From the NCBI GenBank assembly GCA_029379385.1, contig CM055615.1:5208001-5272000 (forward strand): a stretch of 64,000 nt of DNA. The letters run 5' to 3'. Position numbers and translations under genes: made by a program. The notes below the pieces were generated by a model, which was not told the DNA's origin, made no database searches, and saw nothing but the letters and a program-made list of their open reading frames with translations. This document shows positions 11,723-24,900 of this stretch, one piece after another (the stretch's first letter is position 1; each line of letters opens with the position of its first letter). The DNA is from Quillaja saponaria (lineage: Eukaryota; Streptophyta; Magnoliopsida; Fabales; Quillajaceae).

Positions 11723-11988
11723 GGATAGGATTGGATTTGGTTGATCAGGTTAGGTCTTTACTTATGCCTAATAATTTGCAAACTCAATTATTTAAAAATT
11801 ATAAGTAACCTGTAACAACCTAATTCAAATAATTTCAACTTTACAAACTATAACAAATTAGATTTCAATGATTCTAGGCCCTATTACTATTTTAATATTG
11901 AAAGCTAATTAATGACTAGTTATTAGTTGGGAATATGAATATTTTATCATGAGTGATAGGTAAAGAAAAGTTTATTTTGAGAGATATC
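11723..11988. other. AT-rich spacer
   Basis: No gene or repeat recognised. Confidence 0.4.
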
Positions 11989-12306
11989 ACAACCAAAAAA
12001 TTGCCTTAAAGCCAACAGCGTATTGCTGACTTGTTGTCGATAATACACTGTCAGCATTAACAGTTATTGCCAACAACAAATAAAGTATTACTGACCACAA
12101 ATACACTCTCGGTACTAAGCAAAATAAAAAAATTCCTCTCGAAAATAACAATTACCTTGTCAGTAATCCAATAAATTGGCGTTATTTGGTGCAAAATTAG
12201 TACCAACAACATTTATACTTTTGCCGACAGTATTTGTAGTCGGCAATGTATTAAAAAAATTATGGTTTCTTCTTACAGCGTTCTTATACTATTCGACAGT
12301 ATTCTA

Positions 12307-13817
12307 TTGTCAGCAATAACGAACCCCAAATTCAATCACACCTCTGGGAAAAGCATCCTCCTTTCTTGTCAATTTAAGCATAAAGCAATGCAATCACAAA
12401 CAATCAAGGTTAGGTTTTCCTCTTTTTCCCTCTTTTGAGCAAATTATTCAAATTTCTATGTTGTGGATTTAGGCATTTTGATTTGCTTGAGTGTTAGGGT
12501 TTCCCTCTTCAGCTTCTAGGTGTTCGTGAGTTAGGGTTCTAGTTGTTTCTTACACAAAAGTTAGGGTTCTTGATTGAAAATTAATTATGATAGCCTTAAA
12601 CTTATGAATTCTTGAGTTTCTTCACCACTGTTTTGTTAAATGTTGTATTGTAATAGATCTAAGCAACTATTCTAGTTATCTATACGAAAAATTGGTTATT
12701 TTGAGTAACAATATTTGCTATTTCAATGTGTTTCCCCAATCTTGATCTATAACAACGGAGTCTCTGATCCTAGTTTTTTATGCACCTTTTATTTCTTTTT
12801 TGATTTCTTACATGTATCCTCACACCCTTTGAGTGTGAGCCTAATCTCATTTAGGATTCTCGACTGTCCATCCCCACAATTGATTTCTTGCAGACTCAAA
12901 CCCTTGACATTGCAGAGGCCCCTTTACTTCTAATTGCAATGGGCATGCCTTAAAAAAAAAAAAAGAATTCCATCTTTCCAATTGTGAATGTCAATGCCTC
13001 GCGATTTGTATTCATAAAAGTATAGTAAGGAGATTAGTAGCTTAGAATCCACATTCTGTTGTCACCAATAATAAGTCCCAAATTGATTCACACCTCTAGT
13101 GAAAGCATCCTCCTTTCTTCTCAATTTGAACACGAAGCAATCCAGCCATGAAATAATCAAGGTTAGGTTTCCCTCTTTTTCCCTCTTTTGTGCAAATTAT
13201 TCAAATTTCTGAGTTGTGGATTTAGGCATTTTGTTGTGCTTGAGTGTTAGGCTTTCCCTCTTCAACTTCTAGGTGTTCATGAGTTAGGGTTCTAGTTGCT
13301 TCTTACATGAAAGTTAGGGTTCTTGATTGAAAATTATGATTGTCTTGAAATTATGAATTCTTGTGTTTCTTAACCACTATTCTGTTAAATGTTATACTGT
13401 AATAGTTCTAAGTAATTATTCCAGTTATTTATTCGAAAAATTGGTTATTTTGAGTAACCATATTTTCTATTTCAATGTGTTTCCCTAATCTTGATCTAGA
13501 ACAATGGAGTCTCTAATGCTAGTTTTCTATGCACCTTTTATTTCCTTTCTAATTTCTCACAAGTACCCTCACACCTTTTGGGTGTGAACCTAATCTCATT
13601 CAGGGGTTCGCTGCTGTCCATCCCCACAAGTGTTTTCCTACTGACTAGAATACTTGATATTACAGAGGCCCCTTTACTTCTAATTGCAATGGCCATGCCT
13701 TGAAAATAAAAAAGAAAGAAAGAAGAATTTCATCTTTCCAGTTGTGAACGTCAATGCCTCGTGAATTGCTTTCATATAAGTACAATAAGGATATTAGTTG
13801 CTTAGAATCCACATTAT
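12307..13817 (+). repeat. Tandem duplication, unit about 752 bp
   Basis: Unit 1 (12307-13058) and unit 2 (13059-13817) match along their length. Shared landmarks are AATCAAGGTTAGGTTT, GGTTCTTGATTGAAAATTA, CAGAGGCCCCTTTACTTCTAA and GCTTAGAATCCACATT. The units differ by scattered substitutions and small indels, so the duplication is not recent. It lies inside the CACTA-like element. Confidence 0.85.
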
Positions 13818-14100
13818 GGGAAAAACAACAAATTGTTCAAATAATTGAAAATTGTAGATTGATTTCTTTCCCTCTTAATTACTGTTAATCAGTTCCACTC
13901 AGCCCTTGAATCAACAATTTTACCCTCTTATACTCTCAAGCTACTGAATGAAATGCATGTGTACACTAAAAGAAGGGATTAACCTTATATAAACAAAGCA
14001 AATTCAATGTTCGTAGTTGGGGTGTACTCTGAAGCTCAACTCCTCCAAATAAAATGTTAGAAAATAATCAATGTAAGAAAGAAAGAGAGAGAAATCTAAA
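13818..14100. other. Non-coding interior of the CACTA-like element
   Basis: No ORF of note; AT-rich with a short GAAAGAGAGAG run near 14080. Confidence 0.4.
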
Positions 14101-14395
14101 CAGTTTTCCCCCTTTTACCGACAGGGTACTATCAGCAGTGATCAAGGTGGATAGCAAACTGCTCATTGTCGACAACAAGTTGCTGTCCGAAGGAGGGTAG
14201 TTTTTTAAAAAAACAAATATATTTCAATTGGATTAGATTAGGTTGGATCATTCACCTTAGAAATTTTGAACTAAATCCAATCTAATAAAATAATAGAGGC
14301 CTACCAACCAATCCAATTCAAGCAACAATAAATTTGAATCAACCATATCAGATTGGTTTGATTTGATCTATTGGAGCTAATCATGTGGTTTTGAT

Positions 14396-15775
14396 ATGTT
14401 ATTCAAATTATTTACACAAGTTAGATTACTTAGGGTGCTATAAATGATATCGAAGCCAACTTAAGACTCACATCCATGTGAGATTGGTGATATTGTAATC
14501 CGAATTTTGTGTAGGCCTTAACGGCAAGAACTAAGTGGGAAATTTTTGCACGCATCATTATTTTTAATACGTTCCGAAAATAATCACTATCAACTTACGA
14601 ATTACGATATATAGTAAGAAAAATCAAGAGAAAGAAACGTGTTAGCGTATACAAATTGGAGATAGAAACTCCTTTATAACTCTCAACCATTTTTTTAACT
14701 TTTTAGTCAACTTATGGTTTCTTTGGGACTTTGGGTTTATTACTTCTTTTTACTTGTTAGGTGTGAGTTTGTCCTTTCGTGCTTTGCTGTAAAATTGGAC
14801 ATTTTATATTATTAGATTAACGTAAATACCATATGAATTATTATTTGATTTTTTTACAATATATTGTTAGAAGACAAAATTATAAAACATTATCTTATCA
14901 CTAGACTAAAATAAAATAATAATAATAATGTTAAGTACATATGTCACTCTCTTACTTATTGGCAATGTAATAAATATTAATTTTTATTTAGATAATTTTC
15001 TTATATTTTGGTCAAACAATATAACTGAGATCCATGTGAGATTGGCGATGCTGTTATACAAATTATTTACACAAGTTGGATTACTTAGGGTGTTACAAAT
15101 GATATCGAAGCCACTTTAAGACTCACATCCATGTGAGATTGGTGATACTGTAATCCGAATTATGTGTTGGCCTTAAAGGCGTGAGATTGGTGATACTGTA
15201 ATCCGAATTATGTGTTGGCCTTAAAGGCGAGAACTAAGTGAGAAATTTTCGCATGCATCATTATTTTTAATAACATTTCCTTAAATATTTAATATTTCAA
15301 ATACATTCCAAATATAATCACTATCAACTTACGAATTACGATATATAGTAAGAAAAGTCAAGAGAAAGAAACGTGTTAGTATATACAAATTGGAGATAGA
15401 AACTCCTTTATAACTCTCAACCAATTGTTTAACTTTTTAGTCAACTTATGGTTTCTTTGGAACTTTGGGTTTATTACTTCTTTTACTTGTTAGGTGTGAG
15501 TTTGTCCTTTCGTGCTTTGTTGTAAAATTGGACATTTTTATATTATTAGACTTATCAACGTAAATACCATATGAATTATTATTTATTTTTTTGACATATG
15601 TTTTTAGCTGGCAAAATTATAAAACATTATCTTATCACTTGACTATAAAATATATATATATATATATATTTTGATGTTAAGTACACATGTCACTCTCTTA
15701 TATATTGACAATATTTTAAATATTAATTTTTATTCAGATAATTTTCTTATATTTTATTCAAACAACATATGTTGA
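14396..15775 (+). repeat. 655-bp tandem duplication upstream of the diterpene synthase
   Basis: Unit 1 begins near 14396 and unit 2 near 15051. GATATCGAAGCCA, GTGAGATTGGTGATA, AACTTACGAATTACGATATA, TCAACTTATGGTTTCTTTGG and GTGAGTTTGTCCTTTCGTGC recur 655 to about 700 bp apart. The units are closely similar, with point changes and short indels, including a (TA)n expansion at 15650-15670 in unit 2. Unit 2 ends about 120 bp before the gene's TATA box, so duplicated sequence forms its upstream promoter region. Confidence 0.9.
15133..15228 (+). repeat. Perfect 48-bp tandem duplication inside the upstream repeat
   Basis: A 48-bp unit starting GTGAGATTGGTGATACTG occurs at 15133-15180 and again, identical, at 15181-15228. 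Unit 1 of the larger repeat has it only once, so this step followed the 655-bp duplication. Confidence 0.95.
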
Positions 15776-15890
15776 CAAGTATGAAACTATTTATAAAACA
15801 CTTAGTCAATGCTAAAATACTTAAACTATTGATAAGTTTCTAATCGTTTAAACTATTTATCACCAATTAACTTGCTTTCCTCTCCTTCCC

Positions 15891-15900
15891 TATATAATGC
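15891..15900 (+). promoter_or_regulatory. TATA box of the diterpene synthase gene
   Basis: CTATATAATG lies 75 bp before the ATG at 15966, after a pyrimidine-rich stretch. The spacing leaves room for a 5' leader of about 40 bases, which fits a plant core promoter. Confidence 0.6.
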
Positions 15901-15965
15901 ATGCTTCTAATATAAATATACCAGCAGCTTCAATTCCGTTACTAAGCTGAAGAAAGAAGCAGATC

Positions 15966-18900
15966 ATGGCTTCTCAGTGCTCCACCCACCAACTCCTCCT
16001 ATCTCTCTCTTCTTCTATTGATCATCCTCGCCACTATTCTTCAAATTTCTCCTTATCTATCCATTTCTGCTCTAACATGTTTGCTGGTAATACTTTCCTT
16101 CTATGTTTATGCCAATCCGTTCCTGTGTGTTTATAACCATATTTGTTAGCTTTGTTCTTTATAAATATTGACTTTGACATATAAACCTATTTTTCTAAGA
16201 ATATTAGAATTGATATATAAGAAAAGCTTATGCGAAAAAACATAAAATAACCAGATGTCCCCAACTAACATCCACTTATTTATTACTATTAATATTATTA
16301 TTTTGATACAATAAATCTAGAAGTAGATAGGGCTCTCTATCTCTCTAGTAAGGTCATCATGTGTTTTTACTCACAATGAAACCGGAGTATCAACGATTAG
16401 CACCAAAAAAAATACCACTGCAACTCGAACCCAAGACCTTTAAGTGTCTTCACTTATAATTTAATAGCTTACTTATAATTTAAAAGCTTACTTTGTTTTT
16501 CTTTTTTTCTTTTTTCTCTTTTTTCGAAAAATGGGAAGGGAGGATGAACCCAATATAGACTTTAAGAAGAATCGACTCTTAACTTATTTAGCAAAAAAAG
16601 ACAGTTGTCGTTGGGTCAAGAAGCTATTGGCATAATAGCTTCCCTTTGCACAATTTAAAGCACATAATCATTAAAAAAAATGTTAAAGTTGTGAACGTAA
16701 TTTTTATATAGGTGTTAGGACCTGTACAGTTAAGGGAATTAAACAAGTGAGACATGATCATCGCCGGAGAAGCAAGTCACGGATTCGAGGTACTGAAATA
16801 TTTATATTTGAATCACATTGAAAATTATTTTCTTATTTTTCAGAAAGAAAAGTCTAAGTGTTCCATGCACTTAAATAACACTAATAAAATCTGAGTCGCA
16901 TTTGACTTAAATTTCATGTGACTTTAATGTTGTGCACGGAGAAATACTTCGTACACATAACAATATATTTCTAAAAAGGTAAATATATCGATCTTTCTTT
17001 TTATAATTATTTATCTTATTTTGTATAATACGCAGATGATTATCAGAATGATCTTCCTGTATTAAAGTGGCAGCAGACTGGTTTGGAGGATGAAAGAATT
17101 GACGAGGAAGCTCAGTATAAGGTGATCTCCAATCTTTTACCTTAATATAGACTTTTTAAATGTTGTCCTCAATAATAACTTCACTAATTGTTATAGTATG
17201 TGGAAGCCATTAAATCTATGCTGGAATCCGTGGGAGATGGAGGAGTAAAGGAGTCCGCTTATGACACAGCATGGGTTGCTCTTGTACAAGATGTTAATGG
17301 AAGTGACTCACCTCAATTCCCATCTTGTCTTGAATGGATTGCCAACAATCAGAATCCTGATGGTTCATGGGGTGATAGACGAGTATTCTTATCTTATGAT
17401 CGATTACTTAACACATTGGCTTGTGTTATTGCATTAACCAGATGGAATGTCCATCCAGACAAGTGTGAGAAAGGAATGGACTTTTTCAATCAAAACATTA
17501 GCAAACTTATGACCAAGAATCCGGAAAACATGCTTGCAGGATTTGAAGTTTCTTTCCCTGCACTTTTGGAAAAGGCACGGAGATTAAACATTGAAATACA
17601 AGACCAATATTCTTCTGTCCTGGATGACATATATGCACAGAGAGATATAAAGCTCAAGAGGTAGTTTCATAATCATATATATGCTCAAGTTTGGTCTATA
17701 ATATAGTCTAAGAATTTACTTATTAATTACATGTGTATGTGATTATGTTGGTGTGGGATAGAATACCAAGGGAGTTACTGCATCAAGTGCCCACAACACT
17801 GCTTCTTAGCTTAGAAGGGATTCCAAATTTGGATTGGGAAAAGCTTCTAAAACTGCAATCCTTTGATGGGTCATTCTTTTTTGCTCTAGCCTCCTCTGCC
17901 TTTGCTTTCATGCAAACCAAAGATGAAAAAGTCCTCAGCTACTTAAACGGAGTCGTCCAGAAGTATGGGGGAGGAGGTAAAATTAAAGACACTTTGTCCC
18001 TATATATTGCAAACTAAACAAGTCTTCAGTGCCTTCATAGGAAAATGTATCTAGATTTTAATGAGTTCACATTTGTAAATTATTTTATGTAGTCCCTTCT
18101 GTGTACCCGTTGGATACGTTTGAACACCTTTGGGTTGTTGATCGTCTGGAACACCTTGGAATTTCGAGATATTTTCATTCAGAGATTAAGGAACGTCTAA
18201 ATTATTGTTACAGGTATTGATTTGATTCTATTTATTTTTGAGATATATATAGAATTTTATTATAAAAATCATTTTCTAAGCAACGGGTATCAATCTATAA
18301 ATTGTAGATATTGGACTGAAAAAGGTATTGGCGCTACAAGAGATTCAGATGTTCCTGATGTTGATGACACCGTAATGGCGTTGAGACTACTAAGATTGCA
18401 TGGCTATGACGTTTCAGCCAGTAAGTTTTATTTTGTTTTTATTTTATTCAAATGATTTTTAATTTTATATGAAATAAAGTTATTAAACGTGATGTCATTA
18501 TAGACCAAAAGAGTATTTATAGTTGAAGAAAACAATATTTGTTTTAGTTTTAATATTTGTATTTATGTGACAGGTGCAATTCAACATTTAGTTAAACACT
18601 TATAGGGCTTCTCAAGTGATATACCATGGAGAGAAAATATTGGAGAAAGCCAAACAATTCACAGGAAATTATCTAAGAACCCAGCGTGCTGCTAATAGAC
18701 TTTTAGATAAATGGGTTATGACTAAGGACTTACACGGAGAGGTATGTTATGCACTCGACATTCCATGGTACGGGAGCTTACCTCGAATAGAGGCTAGGTT
18801 TTATATCGAACAATACGGTGGTGCAGATGTCGTTCGGATTGCCAAGACTCTCTACAGGTTCCATTCTCTTCGACCCTTAACCAACATGAGGAATTTATGA

Positions 18901-21900
18901 TTTAATTTTAAATTATTATTTATTGAATTATTTAATTTATTCTTCTAATAGAATGCCCTACATAAACAATGACCTTTATCTTGAGTTTGCAAAATTAGAC
19001 TACAACAATTGCCAAGCAATTCATCGTAAAGAGTGGGACAATATCCAAAGGTAAGAGTAACAACCAAATAATTATTAAAGTTCCCAAAACGATGTATTAA
19101 TTAATTTTTCTTGTCTCTTATTGCTTAATTATAGGTGGTCCCAAGAGCTTAAGCTGGCAGAATTTGGATTGAGCAGAGAAAATCTTCTTTTAGAATATTT
19201 TTTAGCAGCTGCCAGCATATTTGAGTCTAATAAATCCACAGAAAGGCTTGCATGGATCAAAACGACAATTTTAATTGAAGCAATAAGATCCAATTTGGAT
19301 AATGAGGAATCAAGGAGAGCCTTTGCACAAGAATTCAATAATAGCATTGGTGCTCCTTCCAATGCCAATCTACTTGAAAGGTACATTTTTTATTAATTAA
19401 TTTTCAAAATTATAGAATTTAATATATATCTTTTCTCAGTGATCTGACTGACTAAAAACAATTCTGAGAGTAATATAATGTTACGTGTTGGCAGAAGTTT
19501 AAATACGTGTTGGCAGAAGTTTAAATACGAGCGACAAGGAACAAAGACTTGCCGCAGCTTTGGTTGAAACTATACTTAACTTCTCATCGGACATACGTGT
19601 GGCTCATGGTCATGATGTAAAACATAATTTATATCTAGCTGTAAGTCTTACTCAATTTTGTTATACTACTTAGCCACATATACATACATTTGATTACGTA
19701 CATACAAAAAAATTAATAAAAAAATGAATTATGTGAGTGAATAGAATAATAGGAGGTTATTAAAAGAGAGAAAGTAAGTTTTATATTTTGTTTCATTAAT
19801 TTTAAAGTAGGAGATCATTAAAAATTTTAAGATTTTAAAAATAGTATAAAGTATTGATATTTATATGATAATATAAAATTAATAGTTGGTCCTTATATTA
19901 TGTTTGGTGACAATATATTATTCACCTGAACTCTTTTTTTCTTATATCTGGCATAAAATTATGTCTAATATATTTTAGAAATTTATATTATCCAATCCTA
20001 TACGAGGTGTTGAACAAATTGTAATCGATTAAGGTTGGGTTTTTTTTAATTGAACTAGCAAATGGTTGGCAATATATTATTATAAAGTACTAGTTCATTA
20101 TCTTGATTGATTTTGTAGTTATCCTAAAATCATCTCGAGTTTACGTCTCTTGAATTTCAATCTTTTTCTATTAGACAACAGTTTTAATATATTCCCCCAA
20201 CCATTTTAGTGGCTAAGGTGGCTATCAAGGAGACAGAGGGAAGGAAATAGATACGAAGGAGAAGCAGACTTTTTGGTGCAAACAATTAATTTAAGTGCTG
20301 GAAATTTAGTCACAGATGAGTCTAATGAAGAATACCAGAGACTCGTTGAGCACACTGATAGGGTTTGCAGTCAGTTACGCTATTACAAAAATGACAAGGT
20401 TAGTGCATCTCTAAAAAGCATAAATTTCATGGACAAATTTTAATGAAATTATAGATCGAGAGATATGTAAGAGATTATAAACGAATAACAAGAACGTAAA
20501 CTCATGAGACCCACCTTCTCTTTGTTCAAAAAATTGAAGCCTGACTAGTTCGTATAAATTTTGCATCAACAATACCGATATGACCCATGTACATATCAAG
20601 TTCCTATTTCAATTAGGATCTCGTAATTGTTAGAAATTTCATATGTAGACTGTCATTAATTGTATGTTTTTGTTTTAATAATAAAAATAGGCTTAAGGTT
20701 TGGTCTACTTGAGACATGTTGGTAAAAGCCCATATGATTTATGTGATCATTTGGATAGGGCCAAGCACACTTTTTATCTGATTAGATGTGGATTGGCAGT
20801 AAGTCTAGGCTGAGTGACTTTAGGAGTTTTTAATGGGAGGACTCTTAGAGTTTTATCTAAGATTAAAGAGGTAGGTCTCCCTCTCCTCTCTCAACATGCA
20901 TATCTTGCCCTATTGAGAGCTGCTTGTAAATACAGAGGGTACAGAGAGGAAGACTTGGCTATATATGCATTCTAGTGAGGCGTGCTTATTTGAGGTTTCA
21001 CATATACGTTACTATGGCTCAATCAGATACGCAAACTTTATTATTAATGTGTTCTAAATTCATGTATAAGATCCCGTATATTTATTACATGTGGTATCAG
21101 AGTCTAATCTACATAGATTTAGAACCCTGAAATTTATCTAATTGACATACAATAATAGGGTTTATTTAAGTCAGATTTTTAAACTCAAAAATCGAAACCT
21201 TAAATCTATGAAATTGAATTTCTAATATTAGGATTTTTGTTCCTCTTCAAAATATCTTTAATTTGATATATTATTTGTATGATTTCATCAACTATAAGTT
21301 GAGAAATTTGGATTTTAAGATTTGGTTTGATATAAAAATGAATTTTAATTTTTGGATTAGAAAAGTTATGATTTCATGGTATTTTGATCTATAATGATCA
21401 TGGGTTTTGCCTCTAGCATGTTTCTATACTCATTAGAAACTAATTGAATGTGTGAAATCACATAAATTTTAGAATTTTGAATTAAAACCTTTTTGGGCAC
21501 ATGTTAGGGTTCATAACTTTTCAATTTTAATTGATTGACAATTTTTCTTGATATATAACATTAAATTGTTAGAGGGTTTTTGTTAGAATACTAATTTAAA
21601 ACAAAATCCATGCAAAATTTTTGAGAAAAAACATAAAAATTGTGGTGAAAATCTCACTTTTTTGAAAATTAGGTCAAAAAGATCCGAATATATCCAGACT
21701 GGGTCAAGTTGACCCGGCTGAAGGTTGAAGAAGCTTTAACCAGTCTGGAACGAAAGCCACTCGCACCAAGGGAGAGTGAGGTTCACCCTTGGCCCTCTCG
21801 TGGCATTTTCCTACCAAATTTTTTATAGTAATTTTTATTTGAATTTTTCAATTTTATGATATTGTTATATTTGAAAAATTATGTGCATAAATTATAATAT

Positions 21901-24900
21901 TAGTATATGCTATTTTGTTATGTTTTAAACTAATATAATTGCACGTATAATTGTTGAGGTTTGTTGGATTTATATGTTTTATATGTTTTTAAACTAAAAG
22001 CAATAGGTACTTTCCCTAATTAGAGATAAATATTATCGTACTCTCATGTTTTTAAAACATGTGTTAATAGAAACTTTTGTTTTGATTCAATTTTGTTTTA
22101 AAGTTTGCAACATGCATTAAGTGATCATTTGAGATACTTTTGAATAGTATTTCAGTTAAGAAGGATAAATTGAAGTAATTAAATTTTCCCGGCTTGAGAA
22201 ATCTTATAGGTTTATATAGGTGGTTGCCACCAAGGTGGTCTATTTGTATAGATTTATAGGATTTCGAAAGCTATAGTGCAGGATGTCTCTTAAATTATTG
22301 TATATAGTTTCCTGCCCAAAGGGGGTTATTATATACTTTAATTTTGGAAAATATATGAAACATATAGTTTAGTGTATACAAGCCTAGAAGGTTTATCTAC
22401 CCAAAAGGGATAGACTTTTTGAAAGCTAGGATGCTCTAATTTTAGTTTCATGGGTTGATCATGAGATCCTAATAGCATATTTCATTCTCTGCCGAAAGGA
22501 GGGTTTGTAATGATGCACTTTGGATTCATGTAAAATAAATTATTATTCTTGATCATTTAGTACCCATTTTGATTGACATATTGCATTCCTGACTTAGAAG
22601 GTTTATCTACCCAAAGAGGATGGACTTTTCGAAACCTGGGATGCTCTTATGTTTTGGTTTTATGGGTTGAAGTAAGATCCTAATGGCATGTTACATTCTC
22701 TGTCAAAAGGGGAGTTTGCAATGATACACTTTGGAATCATGAAGAATAAGTTTTATTTTTGTTATTAATTACTCTGAATCTTTGGCATGTTACATTCTTT
22801 TATTTTGAATCATCATATTTGTTGTTAGCAATGATACTTAGAAATAATTTTTTGGAAAATGGGAGAAATCTAATATGTTAAACCTTATACGCTCCAAAAT
22901 ATCTATCTTTTAACACCTCATGAGTGGTTTGTTTGAAACTAAGAGTGACTTTTAAGTTTCTCAGTTCAAACGTAGTTTTAACAAGTACCTTTATGGTAAA
23001 TTGAAACATACTTATCATAAGAATCTTAGGATACTAAAAGGCATGGTAATGGTCAAAATCTAATGTGAGCGATTCTAAGTCTGTCATGAAAATGGACTTA
23101 ATATACTTCTAGTGAAGTATGAGAGGTTATGTGTAGGCATATTGCCTTAAATTCATGTCTTGGTTATAAAACCAAGAAATGTGTTTAAAAGGAATCTAAG
23201 TGAAGTAAAGGTAAAACCTTGAGTCTGGAATGACATCAAAGTGGATTCATTAGAGTAGTCTTTTCATGACTCAAAAGTCATTTTAAACATCTAGGTTAAA
23301 TTTAAGGGAAAGAGTTGAAAATCTTAGAAATGATGTTATTTCCCTTAGTTATTTTTGGAAAATTAAGGTTTTAGGTAAATTGTGTTAGAAGTAAATTGAC
23401 CAAAACAGTTAAAAATTTGGAAGTTAATAGTTCAAATCTCTTAAAGATTTTTCACACTGATTTTAGTGAATTTTATTCCACTAATTGGCACAAAGAAAAA
23501 AAAAATTATATATAAATATATTTGTTTTATCACTTTCATTGATGACTTTTCCTGTTTTGGTTTTTATATTTGATTAAGTAAAATTCTAATTGTCTTGAAA
23601 ATTTTAAAATTTTCAAAATTGAAGTTGAAATACAATTAGGAAAAGTTATTAAAACTTTAAGATCTAACCATGATGGTAGTATTATAGCAAACATGATGTT
23701 GATAAGCATGATATTGTTTGCTAGGTACTTATTAGAGTGTGGGTTCTTAACCCATTATAACATGCCTGGTAACCCTGAACGAAGTGTTATGGCTGAATGA
23801 CGTACTCATATCTTTATGGACATGATGGAAAATATGATGAACATGTCAAACTTCCCTGAATACTTATGCAGAGAAATCCCTAAACTAGCTTGAACATCCT
23901 TAATGGGTTCCTAGTAAATCAAAGTTTAAAATGTATTTTTGAATTGTGGGCTGGGAGAAAATCTAGCATGAACCTTTTTTTGTGTCTAAGGTTGTCAAAC
24001 CGAAATAAGTTTATATAACCTAAAATGAGAAGAAAATCATCATATTTTCTACTTGTTATTACTTTACTGGTTATCCAAATCACTTTAAAAGAGATATGTT
24101 CTATCCACTCATGGAACCAAGATAGTAGTATCTCACACTACTAAATTCTTAGAATTTGATTCATTAAGTTGCAAAGGTTTTCAACTACTAGTAAAGAAAG
24201 AAAAATAAATTTGTCATACTTCACTTATATATCTTGTCACTAACCACATCACCTGTACATGTTGTGAGAATAGGTGATGCAAGGAAATTAAAAATAATTG
24301 AAATAGCATCACCTATTCTGGTTAAAATTGTTGCATTTGTTTCTAGTGTAGTTCCTTAACATTAGAATACAGTTGCATAAGCATATGTCTTTAGCCTATT
24401 GTTGGGAATGTGGATTAATGCCATGTTAGATGTGATATAGTCCATCATAAATAATGGTGTATGGGAGTTGGTTGAACTTCTATAGTTTTCTATACTCATT
24501 GGGTACAAATGGATTTATAAGATTAAGAATAATTCAAATAAGGAGACTGAGTGCTTCAAAGTAAAGCTTGTAATTGAGGGTTTTTCACTCAAAAGGAATA
24601 TGTCTTTTTAGTGAGACTTTCTCTACTGTCTCAACTAAAATAATAATATATAAAAAAAAAAAAATTTTGGGTGATCATGACATTGGTGACTCATTTATCA
24701 ACCTTGAGTTGTTTCAGATGGATTTGAAAACATTTTTTTTTAATGGAAACCTTATAAAGCATGTTTATATGGTGAAGGTTTCAAATAGAATGAAGATAAT
24801 AATATTATTTGCAAGTTTAACAAATCTATCAAATGGTCTCATACAAGCATCTAGATAATGGTTATTAAAATTTTGATAAAGTAGTCACCTCTCTTAGTTA

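Larger units (their letters stand above)
11989..14205. mobile_element. Degenerate CACTA-like non-autonomous element
   Basis: The left end CACAACCAAAAAATTGCCTT resembles a decayed CACTACAAGAAAAA-type terminus. It is followed to 12320 by many scattered copies of a GCCGACAGT / GTCGGCAA / TTGTCAGCAAT motif in both directions, typical of CACTA subterminal regions. A matching cluster (ACCGACAGGGTACTATCAGC, GTCGACAACAAGTTGCTG) is at 14110-14190. Between them are two tandem non-coding units and no transposase. The right terminus is not clear. Confidence 0.45.

Noticed and set aside
18606..18857. Acceptor at 18604-18605 as the natural start of exon 8
   Set aside because: It would join exon 7 in the wrong phase and meet a stop within four codons; only the AG at 18615-18616 restores frame.
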